64,000 nt of DNA, from assembly GCA_963707895.1 (NCBI GenBank), contig CAVPRS010000007.1:62001-126000 (forward strand), in the 5' to 3' direction. Positions 17,304 through 26,602 of the stretch are shown here, piece after piece. Within the stretch, counting starts at the first letter, position 1, and every line of letters starts with the position of its first letter. The notes beneath the pieces were generated by a model. The model saw only the letters and a program-made list of their open reading frames with translations. It was not told the DNA's origin and ran no database searches. The DNA is from Fodinibacter sp963707895. GTDB lineage: Bacteria > Actinomycetota > Actinomycetes > Actinomycetales > Dermatophilaceae. Made by a program: the position numbers and the translations under genes.

Positions 17304-19714
17304 CGGGCCCGCGCCCGGACCCGGGTCGACGCCGGTACGGTGCCGACCGACGAGGGGCTGCTGAACGTGGTGAGGAAGCGGTCGCGGAAGGCAGCCATCG
17401 GCCAGACCGGCCCGGTGTCGCTCGGTCGCAGGCCGGCCTGCCACCCCCATCCGGAAAGCTGCCGCACCACCCGTGGGTCCCGGGCGATGACGGTGACGGG
17501 CACGTCGCGGTTGCCGCCGAAGCCGCTCACGATGGTCGACGGCTGGTGGTCCCCGAGCATGACCACCACCAGGTCGTCGTCGTGGCGCCGCTCCACGAAG
17601 GACAGCAGGCTGGTCAGCGAGTAGGCGATCGACGTCCGGTAGGCCGCAGGCACGGCGGCCCGGTCGCTCCACAGCTGCGGCGCCGTCACGGCATCCGCCT
17701 CGATGCCGTCGTAGACGGACCCGTCACCGAGGGCCGCCGGGTCGACCGTCGTCGGGAGCGGCGCCCACGGGCCGTGGCTCGAGGTGAGCTCGACCTCCGC
17801 CATGACCGGCGGGCGCGGCGCGGCCGTGAGCTCGCGCTGCTCGAAGGCCGCGAGCGTGAACTGGTCGGGCATGGCCGAGAACCCGAACGTCGGGCCGGCA
17901 TAGCCGAGCGACGACCTGCCGTAGACCTGGTCGAACCGGTAGAACGACCTTCCCTCCGGCCAGGTCCCACGCGTCGACGGCAGCACCGCCACCGTGCGCC
18001 ACCCGGCCCGGCCGAACGCCGACGTGAGCGTCGTCCGGTCGCTCGTGAGCAGCCGCGCGTAGCGGTCCTGGTCGCTGACCGTCAGCCCGGACTGCAGCGT
18101 GGAGTGGGCGAGCCAGCTGCTGCCGCCGAAGGTCGGCGAGCCGAGCCAGCCACTGGCCGAGGAGTAGCCGAGGTCGTGCAGGCGGGTGCCCTCGTCGTCC
18201 AACAGGGTTCGCACCGCGCCGGATCCGGGTCCCTGCACCGCGACCCGCCCGTAGCTCTCGACGAAAGCGACCACGACGTCCTTGCCCTCGAGGAGGGACA
18301 GGTCGCCGGATGACGGGTCGGCGAACGCGTCTGCCGCCAGCGCCCGCGCGAAGGTCGCCTCGTCCCGGTAGGCAGCCGTCGCGGCCTGCACCTTGCCCAC
18401 GACGAACGGCCCCGTGTCGGCCGCGGCGACCGGCTCACCGGGGGCCGCCTGGAAGCCGAGTACCGCACACACGGCCCACACGACTGCGAGGGCCATGACG
18501 GCCCGGATGCTCCGTCGGCGGTGGCGCGTGACGACACCCGTGAGACGGCGGACCGCCCAGGGCAGGCAGACGACGGCGGCCACGACGAGGGCGACCGCGG
18601 CGACCACGCTCCCCACTGCTGCCCACGGGCCGAGGGCGTCGTTCACGAACCCGAGCCCGGACTCGAGCTCGCCGCGGTCGGTGACGACGTTGAACGGGCG
18701 GTCGAGCACCGTGAACGCGCCCAGGTCGAGGACCTTGAGCAGGGTGACGGCGCCGAGGACCACCCCGACGGCGATCGTCAGGGCCCGCGTCGAGCGGCGC
18801 GAGAGGACCAGCGCGGCGCCGGCCAGGACGACGGCCTCCACCGGGATCCGCAGGAAGGCCCCGGGGGTGAGCCGGGCGGGCTGCGCCGGCGCCACCAGCG
18901 CGAACCAGACGAGCGCACCGGCCAGCACGGTGGCTGTGACCCTGACGCCCCTCCTCGCCGGCCGCGACCACGGGTGCACCGTGCGCCGGCGCGGCCGGTG
19001 GCGCCACAGCCACCACACGTCGCGCCCGAACGACTCGGCCAGCAGGGCCAGGGCGAGCACTGCGAGACCCACCAGGACCGCCTGGGGAAGCAGGTCGGCG
19101 ACCACCACCGTGAGCACGATGCCGACGACAGCGGTCACGACCTTGCGCCAGTACCGGAACTCCAGCGGCCCCCGGAGCCAGGTCAGCAGCCAGCCGGCGG
19201 CCCCGAAGGCGTAGCGGACGACACCGGCCGCAAGCACCCACCAGCCGACCGTGGGGGCGGCCGCGACGCTGAGCACGAGGATGAGGAAGGCGTCGACCTC
19301 GCCGTCGAACCGGCCGCCGAACTCCGTGACCGTGCCGGTGCGTCGTGCCACTTTGCCGTCGACGGCGTCGAGCACCAGGGCAGGGACGGTGAGCGCGACC
19401 AGCACCGGACGCACCTCGTGTCCGGCCAGCAGCTCGACGGCGAGAGCGGCGACCGCGCAGCCGAGCAGCGCCCGACCCAGGGTCACCACGTCAGCCGGCC
19501 CCATCGCGTCGTCACGGGCGTTGGCCAGCGCTCGGACGACGAGGACGGCCAGCGCGGCGGCGCAACCCAGGGCGACACCCCAGGCGGCCGGACCCAGCCC
19601 CACCGTCGACGCGAGCCCGGTCAGCAGCGCGCCGAGCGTGGCCAGGCCGAGGGCGATGCACGGCCCGGTGGGCAGCGCTGCCGGGCGCGCCTCGACCTCG
19701 ACGGGGTGGCTCAT
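17300..19714 (-). CDS. Fusion of CDP-alcohol phosphatidyltransferase and sulfatase/phosphoglycerol-transferase-like domain
   Basis: 804 residues. The N-terminal domain (about 1-230) has the full CDP-alcohol phosphotransferase signature D-x2-D-G-x2-A-R-x8-G-x3-D-x3-D, visible as DAVDGKVARR followed by FGGRFDGEVD, within membrane helices. More helices follow (to about residue 450), then an alkaline-phosphatase-superfamily domain with VVAFVESYGR and VVVMLGDHQPST near the C-terminus, as in LtaS-like enzymes and sulfatases. The linker region has no stop codon in any of the three frames, so the fusion does not look like an indel artefact. Coupled by 4-nt overlaps to genes on both sides. Likely transfers an alcohol to a CDP-activated group and modifies it; substrates unknown. 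Confidence 0.8.
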   Translation of the reverse strand: MSHPVEVEARPAALPTGPCIALGLATLGALLTGLASTVGLGPAAWGVALGCAAALAVLVVRALANARDDAMGPADVVTLGRALLGCAVAALAVELLAGHEVRPVLVALTVPALVLDAVDGKVARRTGTVTEFGGRFDGEVDAFLILVLSVAAAPTVGWWVLAAGVVRYAFGAAGWLLTWLRGPLEFRYWRKVVTAVVGIVLTVVVADLLPQAVLVGLAVLALALLAESFGRDVWWLWRHRPRRRTVHPWSRPARRGVRVTATVLAGALVWFALVAPAQPARLTPGAFLRIPVEAVVLAGAALVLSRRSTRALTIAVGVVLGAVTLLKVLDLGAFTVLDRPFNVVTDRGELESGLGFVNDALGPWAAVGSVVAAVALVVAAVVCLPWAVRRLTGVVTRHRRRSIRAVMALAVVWAVCAVLGFQAAPGEPVAAADTGPFVVGKVQAATAAYRDEATFARALAADAFADPSSGDLSLLEGKDVVVAFVESYGRVAVQGPGSGAVRTLLDDEGTRLHDLGYSSASGWLGSPTFGGSSWLAHSTLQSGLTVSDQDRYARLLTSDRTTLTSAFGRAGWRTVAVLPSTRGTWPEGRSFYRFDQVYGRSSLGYAGPTFGFSAMPDQFTLAAFEQRELTAAPRPPVMAEVELTSSHGPWAPLPTTVDPAALGDGSVYDGIEADAVTAPQLWSDRAAVPAAYRTSIAYSLTSLLSFVERRHDDDLVVVMLGDHQPSTIVSGFGGNRDVPVTVIARDPRVVRQLSGWGWQAGLRPSDTGPVWPMAAFRDRFLTTFSSPSSVGTVPASTRVRARAR

Positions 19715-20604
19715 GCCGGGGTCCCCGGCGGAATGGCCAACAGGTCCAGGTGGGGGACGTTCACCGTGAGGCGACCGTTGTCGAGGTCGTCGTCCCGCCG
19801 CGCGAGGTAGGCACCTGCCGCCGTGCTGAGCTCGGGCCGCTGCTCGCAGGCGGCGTCGACCCAGCCATCCAGCCACTCGCGCACCAGCGCCGCGCTGCCG
19901 TCCCCGAGCCGCCACGGGCTCGGCTGCACCTCCACCCTCGAGCCCAGGCGGACGAAGGCGCGCGCGGCGGCGCGCACGGCATCCGGGCCGAGCAGGGTGC
20001 GACCGTCGGTGGTGCGACGCTGGTGGTCGTTGAAGGCGTCCCGCAGCTCGCCGTCGAGCGGGTCGCTGGGGGAGAGACGAACGGCGCCGGTGACCGACAA
20101 CGTCACCAGCGCGGGGCAGCCCGCGCCGACGCAGGTGCGCACGAGGTGGTCGAGCTCGTCGAGGGTCAACATGTCGAGCAGTGCCGATGCGGTCACGAGC
20201 GAGGCGCCCGCCAACGCCCCGGGGTCCAGGCCGCTGAGGTCTCCCAGACGGGTCTCGACCGTCACGGGGGAGCCGTCGGCGGACGCCGGAGCGGGGTCGT
20301 CCGCGGCGACGTGCAGGAGGTCGGGGTCACGGTCGTGCAGGACCCAGTGCTGCGGCCCGTCGAGCAGCGGGGCCAGCCACCGGCCCATCGAGCCCGTCCC
20401 CGAGCCGAGGTCGTGCACCACCACCGGCGCGCGGTCCGCACGGGCGTCGGGCCGACGGGCGATGGCGCGCGCCACTCCCTGCGCGAGTGCGAGCGAGCGG
20501 GCGGCAGCGTCCGCCGGCTCGCGCAGCCGCAGCCACTGCGAGCTCACGCGCACCTGCACGGCGGTCACGCAAGGAGACACGGGTTCGGCGCCGTCGCGGT
20601 TCAT
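19711..20604 (-). CDS. SAM-dependent methyltransferase-like protein
   Basis: 297 residues. Motif I reads VVVHDLGSGTGSMGRWLAPLL (about 60-80), followed by WVLHDRDPDLL as the acidic loop and ASLVTASALLDMLT as a motif IV-like strand. First of three coupled minus-strand genes: its stop overlaps the ATG of the fusion gene (ATGA). The C-terminal half has VREWLDGWVDAA, typical of small-molecule methyltransferases. The acceptor is not evident. 34 bp separates it from the upstream flavin monooxygenase, so that gene probably belongs to the same transcript. Confidence 0.75.
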   Translation of the reverse strand: MNRDGAEPVSPCVTAVQVRVSSQWLRLREPADAAARSLALAQGVARAIARRPDARADRAPVVVHDLGSGTGSMGRWLAPLLDGPQHWVLHDRDPDLLHVAADDPAPASADGSPVTVETRLGDLSGLDPGALAGASLVTASALLDMLTLDELDHLVRTCVGAGCPALVTLSVTGAVRLSPSDPLDGELRDAFNDHQRRTTDGRTLLGPDAVRAAARAFVRLGSRVEVQPSPWRLGDGSAALVREWLDGWVDAACEQRPELSTAAGAYLARRDDDLDNGRLTVNVPHLDLLAIPPGTPA

Positions 20605-20638
20605 CTGCCCGGTTCAGCTGCCCGGACCTCGCCAGGTC

Positions 20639-21985
20639 CTAGGGCGACGGAGTCGGACCGACCCTGGGGTGGACGACCGGGCCTCGCCGGCGCCCAGAGA
20701 CCGTCGCCAGCAGGACCCGCGACACCACCGCCGGCCGAGCCAGCGCGGTGGGCGGCTCGACGAGGTTGACCACCCGGTTGAACGTCCGCGCGAGGGACAC
20801 CGAGGTGTGCGTGCCTCGCACGAGTCGTTGGGTGTAGCGGTTGGCCAGGTCGGTGGCCGGCGCCTTCGGACCGACGGTCTCGGGGTGCAGGAAGTCGGCG
20901 CCCACGGCGATCGCCCAGGGCGCGTCGATGATCGCCGAGGCGCGCTGGTGGAACCGTCGCGGCATCTCGTCGGAGCCGACCCCCAGCTCGCCGACCGTCG
21001 CACCGAGGGCCTCTGCCTGGAGAGCCGCGCAGGACATGCCCTGGCCGTAGATGGGGTTGAAGCTGCACGAGGCGTCGCCCAGCGTGACGAATCCGCCGAG
21101 CAGCCGTGGCAGCTTCTCGTAGTGCCGACGCTGGCTCGACGGGAAGCGGTACGACGCGACCGACGACAGCGGCCCGGCGCGTTCCACCAGCTGCGCGACC
21201 GTCGGCGACAGGAGGCTGCGGGCGAAACCCAGCACCTCGCCATCCGACGTGCCGGGCACGTCACCGTGGACGCCGGCGAGCGTGACCATCCAGCGCTCAC
21301 CCTCGACGGGCAGCACCGCACCCGCGCGGAACGAGCCGGGCGGCGAGGTGCCGACGACGAGGAAGCTGCCGTCGAGGTCGTCATCCGATCGCGGCAGGAA
21401 CCCGCTGGTGTACGCGCAGTCGATCTGCACCCGGCTGACCGGGGGTGCGAGCAGCCCGGACACCTCGAGCTGGTGGGCCAGGCGGGACGAGCGACCGGAG
21501 CAGTCGACGACCAGGTCAGCAGGGCGCAGGACGCCGTCGACGAGCGTCCCGTCCACGCGCCCCTCGCGGGTGCGGACCAGGTCGACGACGACGCCGGTCT
21601 CCAGGGCGACGTTCGCCAGCAGGCCGACCCGCTGCCGCACGACCTGCTCAAGCAGCGGCCGGGTGAGACTGAGCACGGCTCGGCCCCAGTCACCCTGGGC
21701 GCGGTAGCCGCCCGACTGGAACACCCAGGCCCGGCTGCCGTCGACGCGCACCGCACCGCGTGCCTCGAGCTCGTCGCCGATGCCGGGGAACCAACCCTCG
21801 AGCAGCCCGAGACCGGCGGACAGCAGCAGGTGCAGGTGACGTCCCTGCGGCACGTGACCACGAGGACGTGGTGCGTCGTCGAGGCGCTCGCGCTCGAGCA
21901 CGGTGACCTCGTCGACGTGGTCGGAGAGCACCCTGGCGGTGAGCAGCCCCGCCACGCTGGCCCCCACGACGGTCGCGGACGTCAT
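20639..21985 (-). CDS. FAD-dependent monooxygenase / geranylgeranyl reductase-like oxidoreductase
   Basis: 448 residues. N-terminal FAD-binding Rossmann motif (ATVVGASVAGLLTARVL, the usual third Gly position slightly varied), then RPRGHVPQGRHLHLLL, and the second FAD motif GDASCSFNPIYGQGMS at about residue 300, characteristic of aromatic-hydroxylase-type flavoproteins. Start ATG at 21985; CACACT lies 6 nt upstream on the coding strand and could be a leaderless -10. Heads the operon with the methyltransferases and the phosphotransferase-sulfatase fusion, so it may oxidise or reduce the same product. Substrate unknown. Confidence 0.75.
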   Translation of the reverse strand: MTSATVVGASVAGLLTARVLSDHVDEVTVLERERLDDAPRPRGHVPQGRHLHLLLSAGLGLLEGWFPGIGDELEARGAVRVDGSRAWVFQSGGYRAQGDWGRAVLSLTRPLLEQVVRQRVGLLANVALETGVVVDLVRTREGRVDGTLVDGVLRPADLVVDCSGRSSRLAHQLEVSGLLAPPVSRVQIDCAYTSGFLPRSDDDLDGSFLVVGTSPPGSFRAGAVLPVEGERWMVTLAGVHGDVPGTSDGEVLGFARSLLSPTVAQLVERAGPLSSVASYRFPSSQRRHYEKLPRLLGGFVTLGDASCSFNPIYGQGMSCAALQAEALGATVGELGVGSDEMPRRFHQRASAIIDAPWAIAVGADFLHPETVGPKAPATDLANRYTQRLVRGTHTSVSLARTFNRVVNLVEPPTALARPAVVSRVLLATVSGRRRGPVVHPRVGPTPSP

Positions 21986-22043
21986 CCCCCGAGTGTGCCG
22001 CCCACGGGCGCGGCGGGGAAGCGTCGCGGACCGCGCCCCTCGC

Positions 22044-22760
22044 TCAGCCGTGCTCGGGCAGCAGCGAGATCTTCTGCCAGATCTTCTGCGACATGTGCGC
22101 CGTCACCGTCTCGATCTCGCTGACGGTACCGAGCACGACCGGGTCCGAGGTGCGCTCGGCACACAGCGCCGCGGTCTTGGCGATGAGCGAGACCAGCTCG
22201 CTGCAGTAGTCGAGGTAGTGGTGCAGCTCCTCGGCGTCCATGATCCGCCGGACGGGGCTCACCGAGGTCGGGTGGTAGTCGGCCCGCGCCTGCTCGGGGT
22301 CCTTGTCGAGCTGGTGCATGTCGACCACGTGGGCCAGCGAGCGCAACCGGTGCAGCAGGTCGAGCAGGGTGCGCCGCTCCAGCCGTTCGGGCAGGGCCCA
22401 GAGGAAGAACACGGCGATCGAGCCGAAGATCAGGTCGTTGACGGTGCTCTCGATGATGGGCAGCCAGTCGACCGAGCTCTCGGTGCCGTGCAGCACCGGG
22501 TCGCGCAGGGCCAGGACGAGCGCGCCCAGGGCAGCCAGCACGATGACGACGCTCGCCGCCCGCGCGGCCCAGCGGATCCGCCGGCGCCGCGACTTCGACG
22601 CCTCGAAGCCCTCGTGGATCTGCGGCACCGCCGTCTTCAGCGCGTGCGCCGCGTCGCCGAGCCGCCGGTCGGGGAACCGCGCCCGGATCCGGTCCTCCAG
22701 GCGCCCCACGGTCTGCTCGACGTAGGTCGAGTCCAGCCTCGGGGCCACGTCGCTGCTCAT
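22044..22760 (-). CDS. Conserved membrane protein, two helices, unknown function
   Basis: 238 residues. A basic, helical N-terminus is followed by two membrane segments (AASVVIVLAALGALVLAL and LIFGSIAVFFLWAL, about residues 70-120), then a long cytoplasmic helical region (LDLLHRLRSLAHVVDMHQLD...). I do not recognise a family. The ATG at 22760 overlaps the end of the upstream gene, suggesting coupling, although TAGCGT 6 nt before the ATG could also act as a leaderless -10. Confidence 0.65.
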   Translation of the reverse strand: MSSDVAPRLDSTYVEQTVGRLEDRIRARFPDRRLGDAAHALKTAVPQIHEGFEASKSRRRRIRWAARAASVVIVLAALGALVLALRDPVLHGTESSVDWLPIIESTVNDLIFGSIAVFFLWALPERLERRTLLDLLHRLRSLAHVVDMHQLDKDPEQARADYHPTSVSPVRRIMDAEELHHYLDYCSELVSLIAKTAALCAERTSDPVVLGTVSEIETVTAHMSQKIWQKISLLPEHG

Positions 22761-23658
22761 GCGGTGACGCTAGCCCTGCTCTCGTTGGCCAACCAGAGGG
22801 ACGCGGACCCCGCGAGCACCGCGACGAACCCGACCAGCATCAGCCAGGTCATCGGCCGGTCGGTGAACAGCTCGTGACGCGCGCGCACCGCGGCGATGCC
22901 CATCGACACCACCATGACGACCTCGACCTGGACCATCAGGCGCACGGTGAGCCACCTCGGGTCACGCACCACGCCCAGCCCCGCGCTGCCCAGGCAGAAG
23001 ATCGCGCCGACCACGCGGCAGGTCAAGCGGGGTGAGCGCCCAGGGCCAGACGCCGATCATCGTGCGCGGTACGGCGAACATCAGGATGCCGGTCAGCGAG
23101 AGCCCCGAGGCCGACCGCGCCGACGACCCAACGGGCGACCTCGCCGATCCGTTGCTCGTCGACGAGTGCCGGCGCCGCGACCCGGCTGTTGGCGAACCAC
23201 GCCCCGAGCACGAGGAACGGCGCGGTGAGGTACAGCCCCGCCCAGAGCCAGAAGGCGAGGTGCCCGTGGGTGAACCGGTCCCAGTGGACGACCGTCGCGA
23301 CGCCCAGCAGACCGGCGAACAGGGCCACGGCCGGGAAGCCCAGCTTCACGGCGGCCCAGCGCCGCTGGCCCAGGACGCGGACGAAGAAGTAGAAGCCGCC
23401 GAGGTAGGCCGAGGCCAGCACCATCGGGGTCATCGTGCCCAGGATGGGCCACGCGAACAGGCGCCCGGTACGACTCGGGAACCCGTACAGGAGGACGAAG
23501 GCGACGAGCAGGAACGGGGCGATGAAGAGTGACAACCCGCGCGTGAAGCCCAGGATGCGGTCGTCGGGGGGTGCCCCGCGCCTGGTGCGTTCCGTGGAGA
23601 TCCACCGCCCTTCCGGCCGCGGGTCCGCTCCGCGGCCGTCGCCCGGCGGGGCTGGCAC
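22757..23658 (-). CDS. Multi-pass membrane protein of unknown function, two frameshifts
   Basis: Reading across frames gives about 300 residues with seven or so membrane helices (GLSLFIAPFLLVAFVLLYGF; LGTMTPMVLASAYLGGFYFF; WAGLYLTAPFLVLGAWF; then, after frame changes near 23105 and 23025, GILMFAVPRTMIGVWPWAL and WLMLVGFVAVLAGSASLWL). The GTG at 23658 is a tentative start, with TATTCT about 18 nt upstream on the coding strand; the frame is open to 23703. Membrane topology is continuous across the breaks, so single-base errors are the likely cause. No function can be assigned. Confidence 0.55.
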
Positions 23659-23722
23659 GCGTGCGGTCCCACGACGAGAATAGCGGCCACCCCAACCCAC
23701 CATCCAGCGTCAGGGGGAGGCC

Positions 23723-24520
23723 GTGGCCAGCAGCGACGACGCCGGGTCCGGCACGATCGCGGACGTGCTGGCGGTGATGCAGACCCGCCTCGAGACGCTG
23801 CCGCCCGGACGCGAGCCGCAGGCCGAGTTCCTTGCCACCTACCGGCGCACGACCGCTGCGGTGGGAGAGGCCGTGGCCGGCTCGACGTTCGAGGACCCCG
23901 CCTGGGTCGAGGCGTGGGACGTCGCGTTCGCCGGCTTCTACCTCGAGGCCCTGGACGCCGACCTCACGGGCGTCGGGCGGGTGCCGCGGCCGTGGCGCCT
24001 CGCCTTCGACGCTCCGGCGTCGACTCCCGCACTCGTGCACGTGCTGCTCGGCATCAACGCGCACATCAACAACGACCTGCCTCAGGCCCTGCTGGCGGTC
24101 ATCACGGACGACGACTTCGCGGATGCCGCCCTCGTCGAGCGTCGGCGTCGCGACCACGAGCGCATCGACGGCGTGCTCGCGAGCAGGGTGGCGGCGGAGG
24201 ACCGCCAGCTCGCGGGGCACTCGGCGCGCTCGGTGCTCGACCGCGCGCTGCAACCGGTGAACAGGCTGAGCTCGAGGCGCTTCCTGCGTGAGGCACGCCA
24301 GAAGGTGTGGCACAACACGACCGAGCTGCAGCAGGCACGGCTGCGTGGTCCTGACGCCCTCGCGGTGCGGCTCTCGGAGCTCGAGCTGCTCAGCGCCGCC
24401 CGAGTCGCGGACCTGCTGCGACCCGGGCAGGTGCTGCTTCGGCTGGCGGTGTCGGGTTTCGGCGTCGCCCTGCCACCGCCGGCGGACGCCCAGCGCGGGC
24501 CAGGGGATCAGTCGAGGTAA
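23723..24520 (+). CDS. DUF5995 family protein
   Basis: 265 residues from a GTG preceded by GGGGGAGG. The segment LVHVLLGINAHINNDLPQAL (about 110-130) is the hallmark I associate with DUF5995, a family of soluble alpha-helical proteins of unknown role in actinobacteria. The C-terminus ends in an Ala/Pro-rich tail. The 3' end overlaps the convergent aldolase-like gene by 13 bp, so both stops lie in shared sequence. Function unknown. Confidence 0.7.
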   Translation: MASSDDAGSGTIADVLAVMQTRLETLPPGREPQAEFLATYRRTTAAVGEAVAGSTFEDPAWVEAWDVAFAGFYLEALDADLTGVGRVPRPWRLAFDAPASTPALVHVLLGINAHINNDLPQALLAVITDDDFADAALVERRRRDHERIDGVLASRVAAEDRQLAGHSARSVLDRALQPVNRLSSRRFLREARQKVWHNTTELQQARLRGPDALAVRLSELELLSAARVADLLRPGQVLLRLAVSGFGVALPPPADAQRGPGDQSR

Positions 24521-25636
24521 GCGCGGGCGAACGCCTCGACGGCCTCGTCGACCCCCCACTCGACCGTCGCCGGACCCACCACCAGCTCGGTCCACGACCA
24601 CCCGGGCACGTCGGACGCCCGCCACGGCGGTGAGAGCCGCAGGTGCTCCCGCTCCATCGCCAACACCCGCCGCTCGTCGAGGTCGTCGACCTCGCGCTCG
24701 ACGTGGACGCGAAAACCGTTGGTGTGCGGCGGCATCGGCGACACTCGGATGCCGCGCTCCGCCATCCGCGTCGCCAGCAGCTTGGCCCGCTCGTGGTACT
24801 CGCCCATCCGCGGCAGGCTGAGGTCGAGGCCGCGCAGGCCCGCCACGGCATAGGGCAGCAGGCTGAAGAGGGTGCCGCCCATCCGGGTGCGCCACAGCCG
24901 CGCCTCGGCGACCTCGTCCTCGGGTCCCGCCACCGCCGCGCCCGCCAGCCCGCCGAGCCCCTTGTACAACGAGACGTAGACGCTGTCGGCGAGGGCGGCC
25001 ACCTCGGCAGGGGAGTGGCCCAGGTGCGGCGCCGACTCCCAGATCCGCGCACCGTCGAGGTGCAGCGGCACCCCGCGCTCGCGGCAGGCTGCCGAGAACG
25101 CGACCAGCTCGTCCCACGACGGCAGGAGGTAGCCGGCGTCGCGCAGGGGCAGCTCGAGGAGCACGGCGCCGAGCCGGCCGGGAACCGCCGCGAGGTGCTC
25201 GACCTGCGGCACGACCGGTCCGTCGGTGAGCAGCGCGAACTCGAAGCCGTGCAGCAGGCGCGGCCCGTCGGCCTCGTGGCGCAGCAGGTGCGACAGCCCG
25301 GGAGCCGCGACCCGGCGCGAGCCACCGGCGTCGCACCAGACCCGCAGCATCGCCTGCTGCGCCATCACCCCGCTCGGGAACATCGCGACGGCCGGCTTCC
25401 CGAGCACCTCGGCCAGCCGGGCCTCGAGTGCCGCAGACCGGCCCGTGCTCGCCGTAGCGGTCCCAGGTGGCGGCGTCCTCGAGGGATGAGGTGACGTCGG
25501 CAAGCGCCCGCAGCTCGGCCTCCGGGGTGGTCGGGGCCAGCCCCACCAGTGAGCGGGTCAGGCCGGGCTCGGCCGCGCGGGCGCGGTCGGTGGTCGAGAC
25601 GGGCGACGGGTCGGGCTGCTGCGGTTCGACTGCCAT
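24508..25636 (-). CDS. Threonine aldolase / beta-eliminating lyase family PLP enzyme, one frameshift
   Basis: About 375 residues. Fold-type I PLP enzyme cleaving beta-hydroxy amino acids (threonine or allo-threonine to glycine and acetaldehyde). Conserved parts: KPAVAMFPSGVMAQQAML (N-terminal PLP phosphate region), LHLDGARIWESAP (PLP-ring Asp) and VSLYKGLGGLAGAAV with the Schiff-base Lys. The first ~65 codons (from ATG 25636, TWDRYGEHG) are in another frame; dropping one T near 25440 joins GEHGPV directly to AALEARLAEVL. GAGGAT stands 7 nt before the ATG, compatible with a leaderless start. A single indel is the simplest explanation. Confidence 0.8.
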
Positions 25637-25782
25637 GGGCCTCATCCTCCCCGTCACGGGGACGTGCTGACAGCCCTCGCGAGGACGCGGTCCCGTCATC
25701 GAACGCGTCGGGACGCGAGGGTGCCCTACCGTGAGGCCAGGCGTCGCCGGGTGTCCGCGCGGCGCGAGCGTGAGGCGGACCG

Positions 25783-26493
25783 ATGGGCAGGCACTTCGAG
25801 GAGCTGGACTGGCAGAGCACGGACATGGGCGAGATCAGCCTGCGCCGGCGGCTGGACCGGACGGTGCAGCTCGACGTCTACGAGGTGAAGCTGGGCGACG
25901 AGTTCCTCATGTCGAGCCTGTTCCCCGTCGCCGAGATCGAGCTGGCCCGGCTGGGGCTCGCGGCCTGCGAGGGTGACGAGCTCGACGTCGTCGTCGGCGG
26001 CCTGGGGCTGGGGTACACCGCGGTCACCGCCCTCGAGGAGCCCCGGGTGCGTTCGCTCGTGGTCGTCGAGGCGCTCGCGCCCGTCATCGGCTGGCACGAG
26101 AAGCAGCTGCTCCCGGATGCCGCGTCGCTCACCACCGACCCGCGAACCCGGATCGTCCAGGGCGACTTCTTCGCCCTGGCCGGGGCCACCGACGGGTTCG
26201 GGCCGGAGGAGCCACGACTCGTGCACGCCGTGCTGCTCGACATCGACCACAGCCCGCAGCACGTGCTGCACCCCAGCCATGCCGCGTTCTACACGCCCGA
26301 GGGCCTCGTCGCGCTGCGGACCCACCTGCACCCGGGCGGCGTCTTCGCCCTCTGGTCCGACGACCCACCCGACGACGACTTCCTGGCCGTGGCCGGGGAG
26401 GTGTTCGGTTCGGTCGAGGCGCAGGTCGTGACGTTCGCCAACCCCCTCACCCGGGGCACGTCGTCCAACACGGTGTACGTGGCGCTGGGCTGA
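25783..26493 (+). CDS. Spermidine synthase-like methyltransferase-fold protein
   Basis: 236 residues. Class I Rossmann fold of the SpeE type: VVVGGLGLGYTAVTAL as the nucleotide-binding loop, VVVEALAPVIGWHE as the acidic beta-2 turn, and AVLLDIDHSPQHVLHP in the catalytic-loop position. Lacks the long N-terminal beta-domain of true spermidine synthases, so its substrate may differ. Start ATG with GAGGCGGA 4 nt upstream; a TACCGT box about 50 nt upstream may be its -10. Divergent from the aldolase-like gene. Confidence 0.75.
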   Translation: MGRHFEELDWQSTDMGEISLRRRLDRTVQLDVYEVKLGDEFLMSSLFPVAEIELARLGLAACEGDELDVVVGGLGLGYTAVTALEEPRVRSLVVVEALAPVIGWHEKQLLPDAASLTTDPRTRIVQGDFFALAGATDGFGPEEPRLVHAVLLDIDHSPQHVLHPSHAAFYTPEGLVALRTHLHPGGVFALWSDDPPDDDFLAVAGEVFGSVEAQVVTFANPLTRGTSSNTVYVALG

Positions 26494-26602
26494 GCGCGTC
26501 GCCGGCCGGGGGCCGTCATCCGGATCGGGTGATGCCCGGTCGCGACGGGACCCGCAGACTTCGAGGTGACGTGCGGCGACCCGGTGACAGGAAGGCCCCG
26601 AG

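Noticed and set aside
18521..19810. 429-codon plus-strand frame opposite the phosphotransferase-sulfatase gene
   Set aside because: Composition is dominated by Arg, Asp, Gly and Gln with no motif; the opposite strand has clear family signatures.
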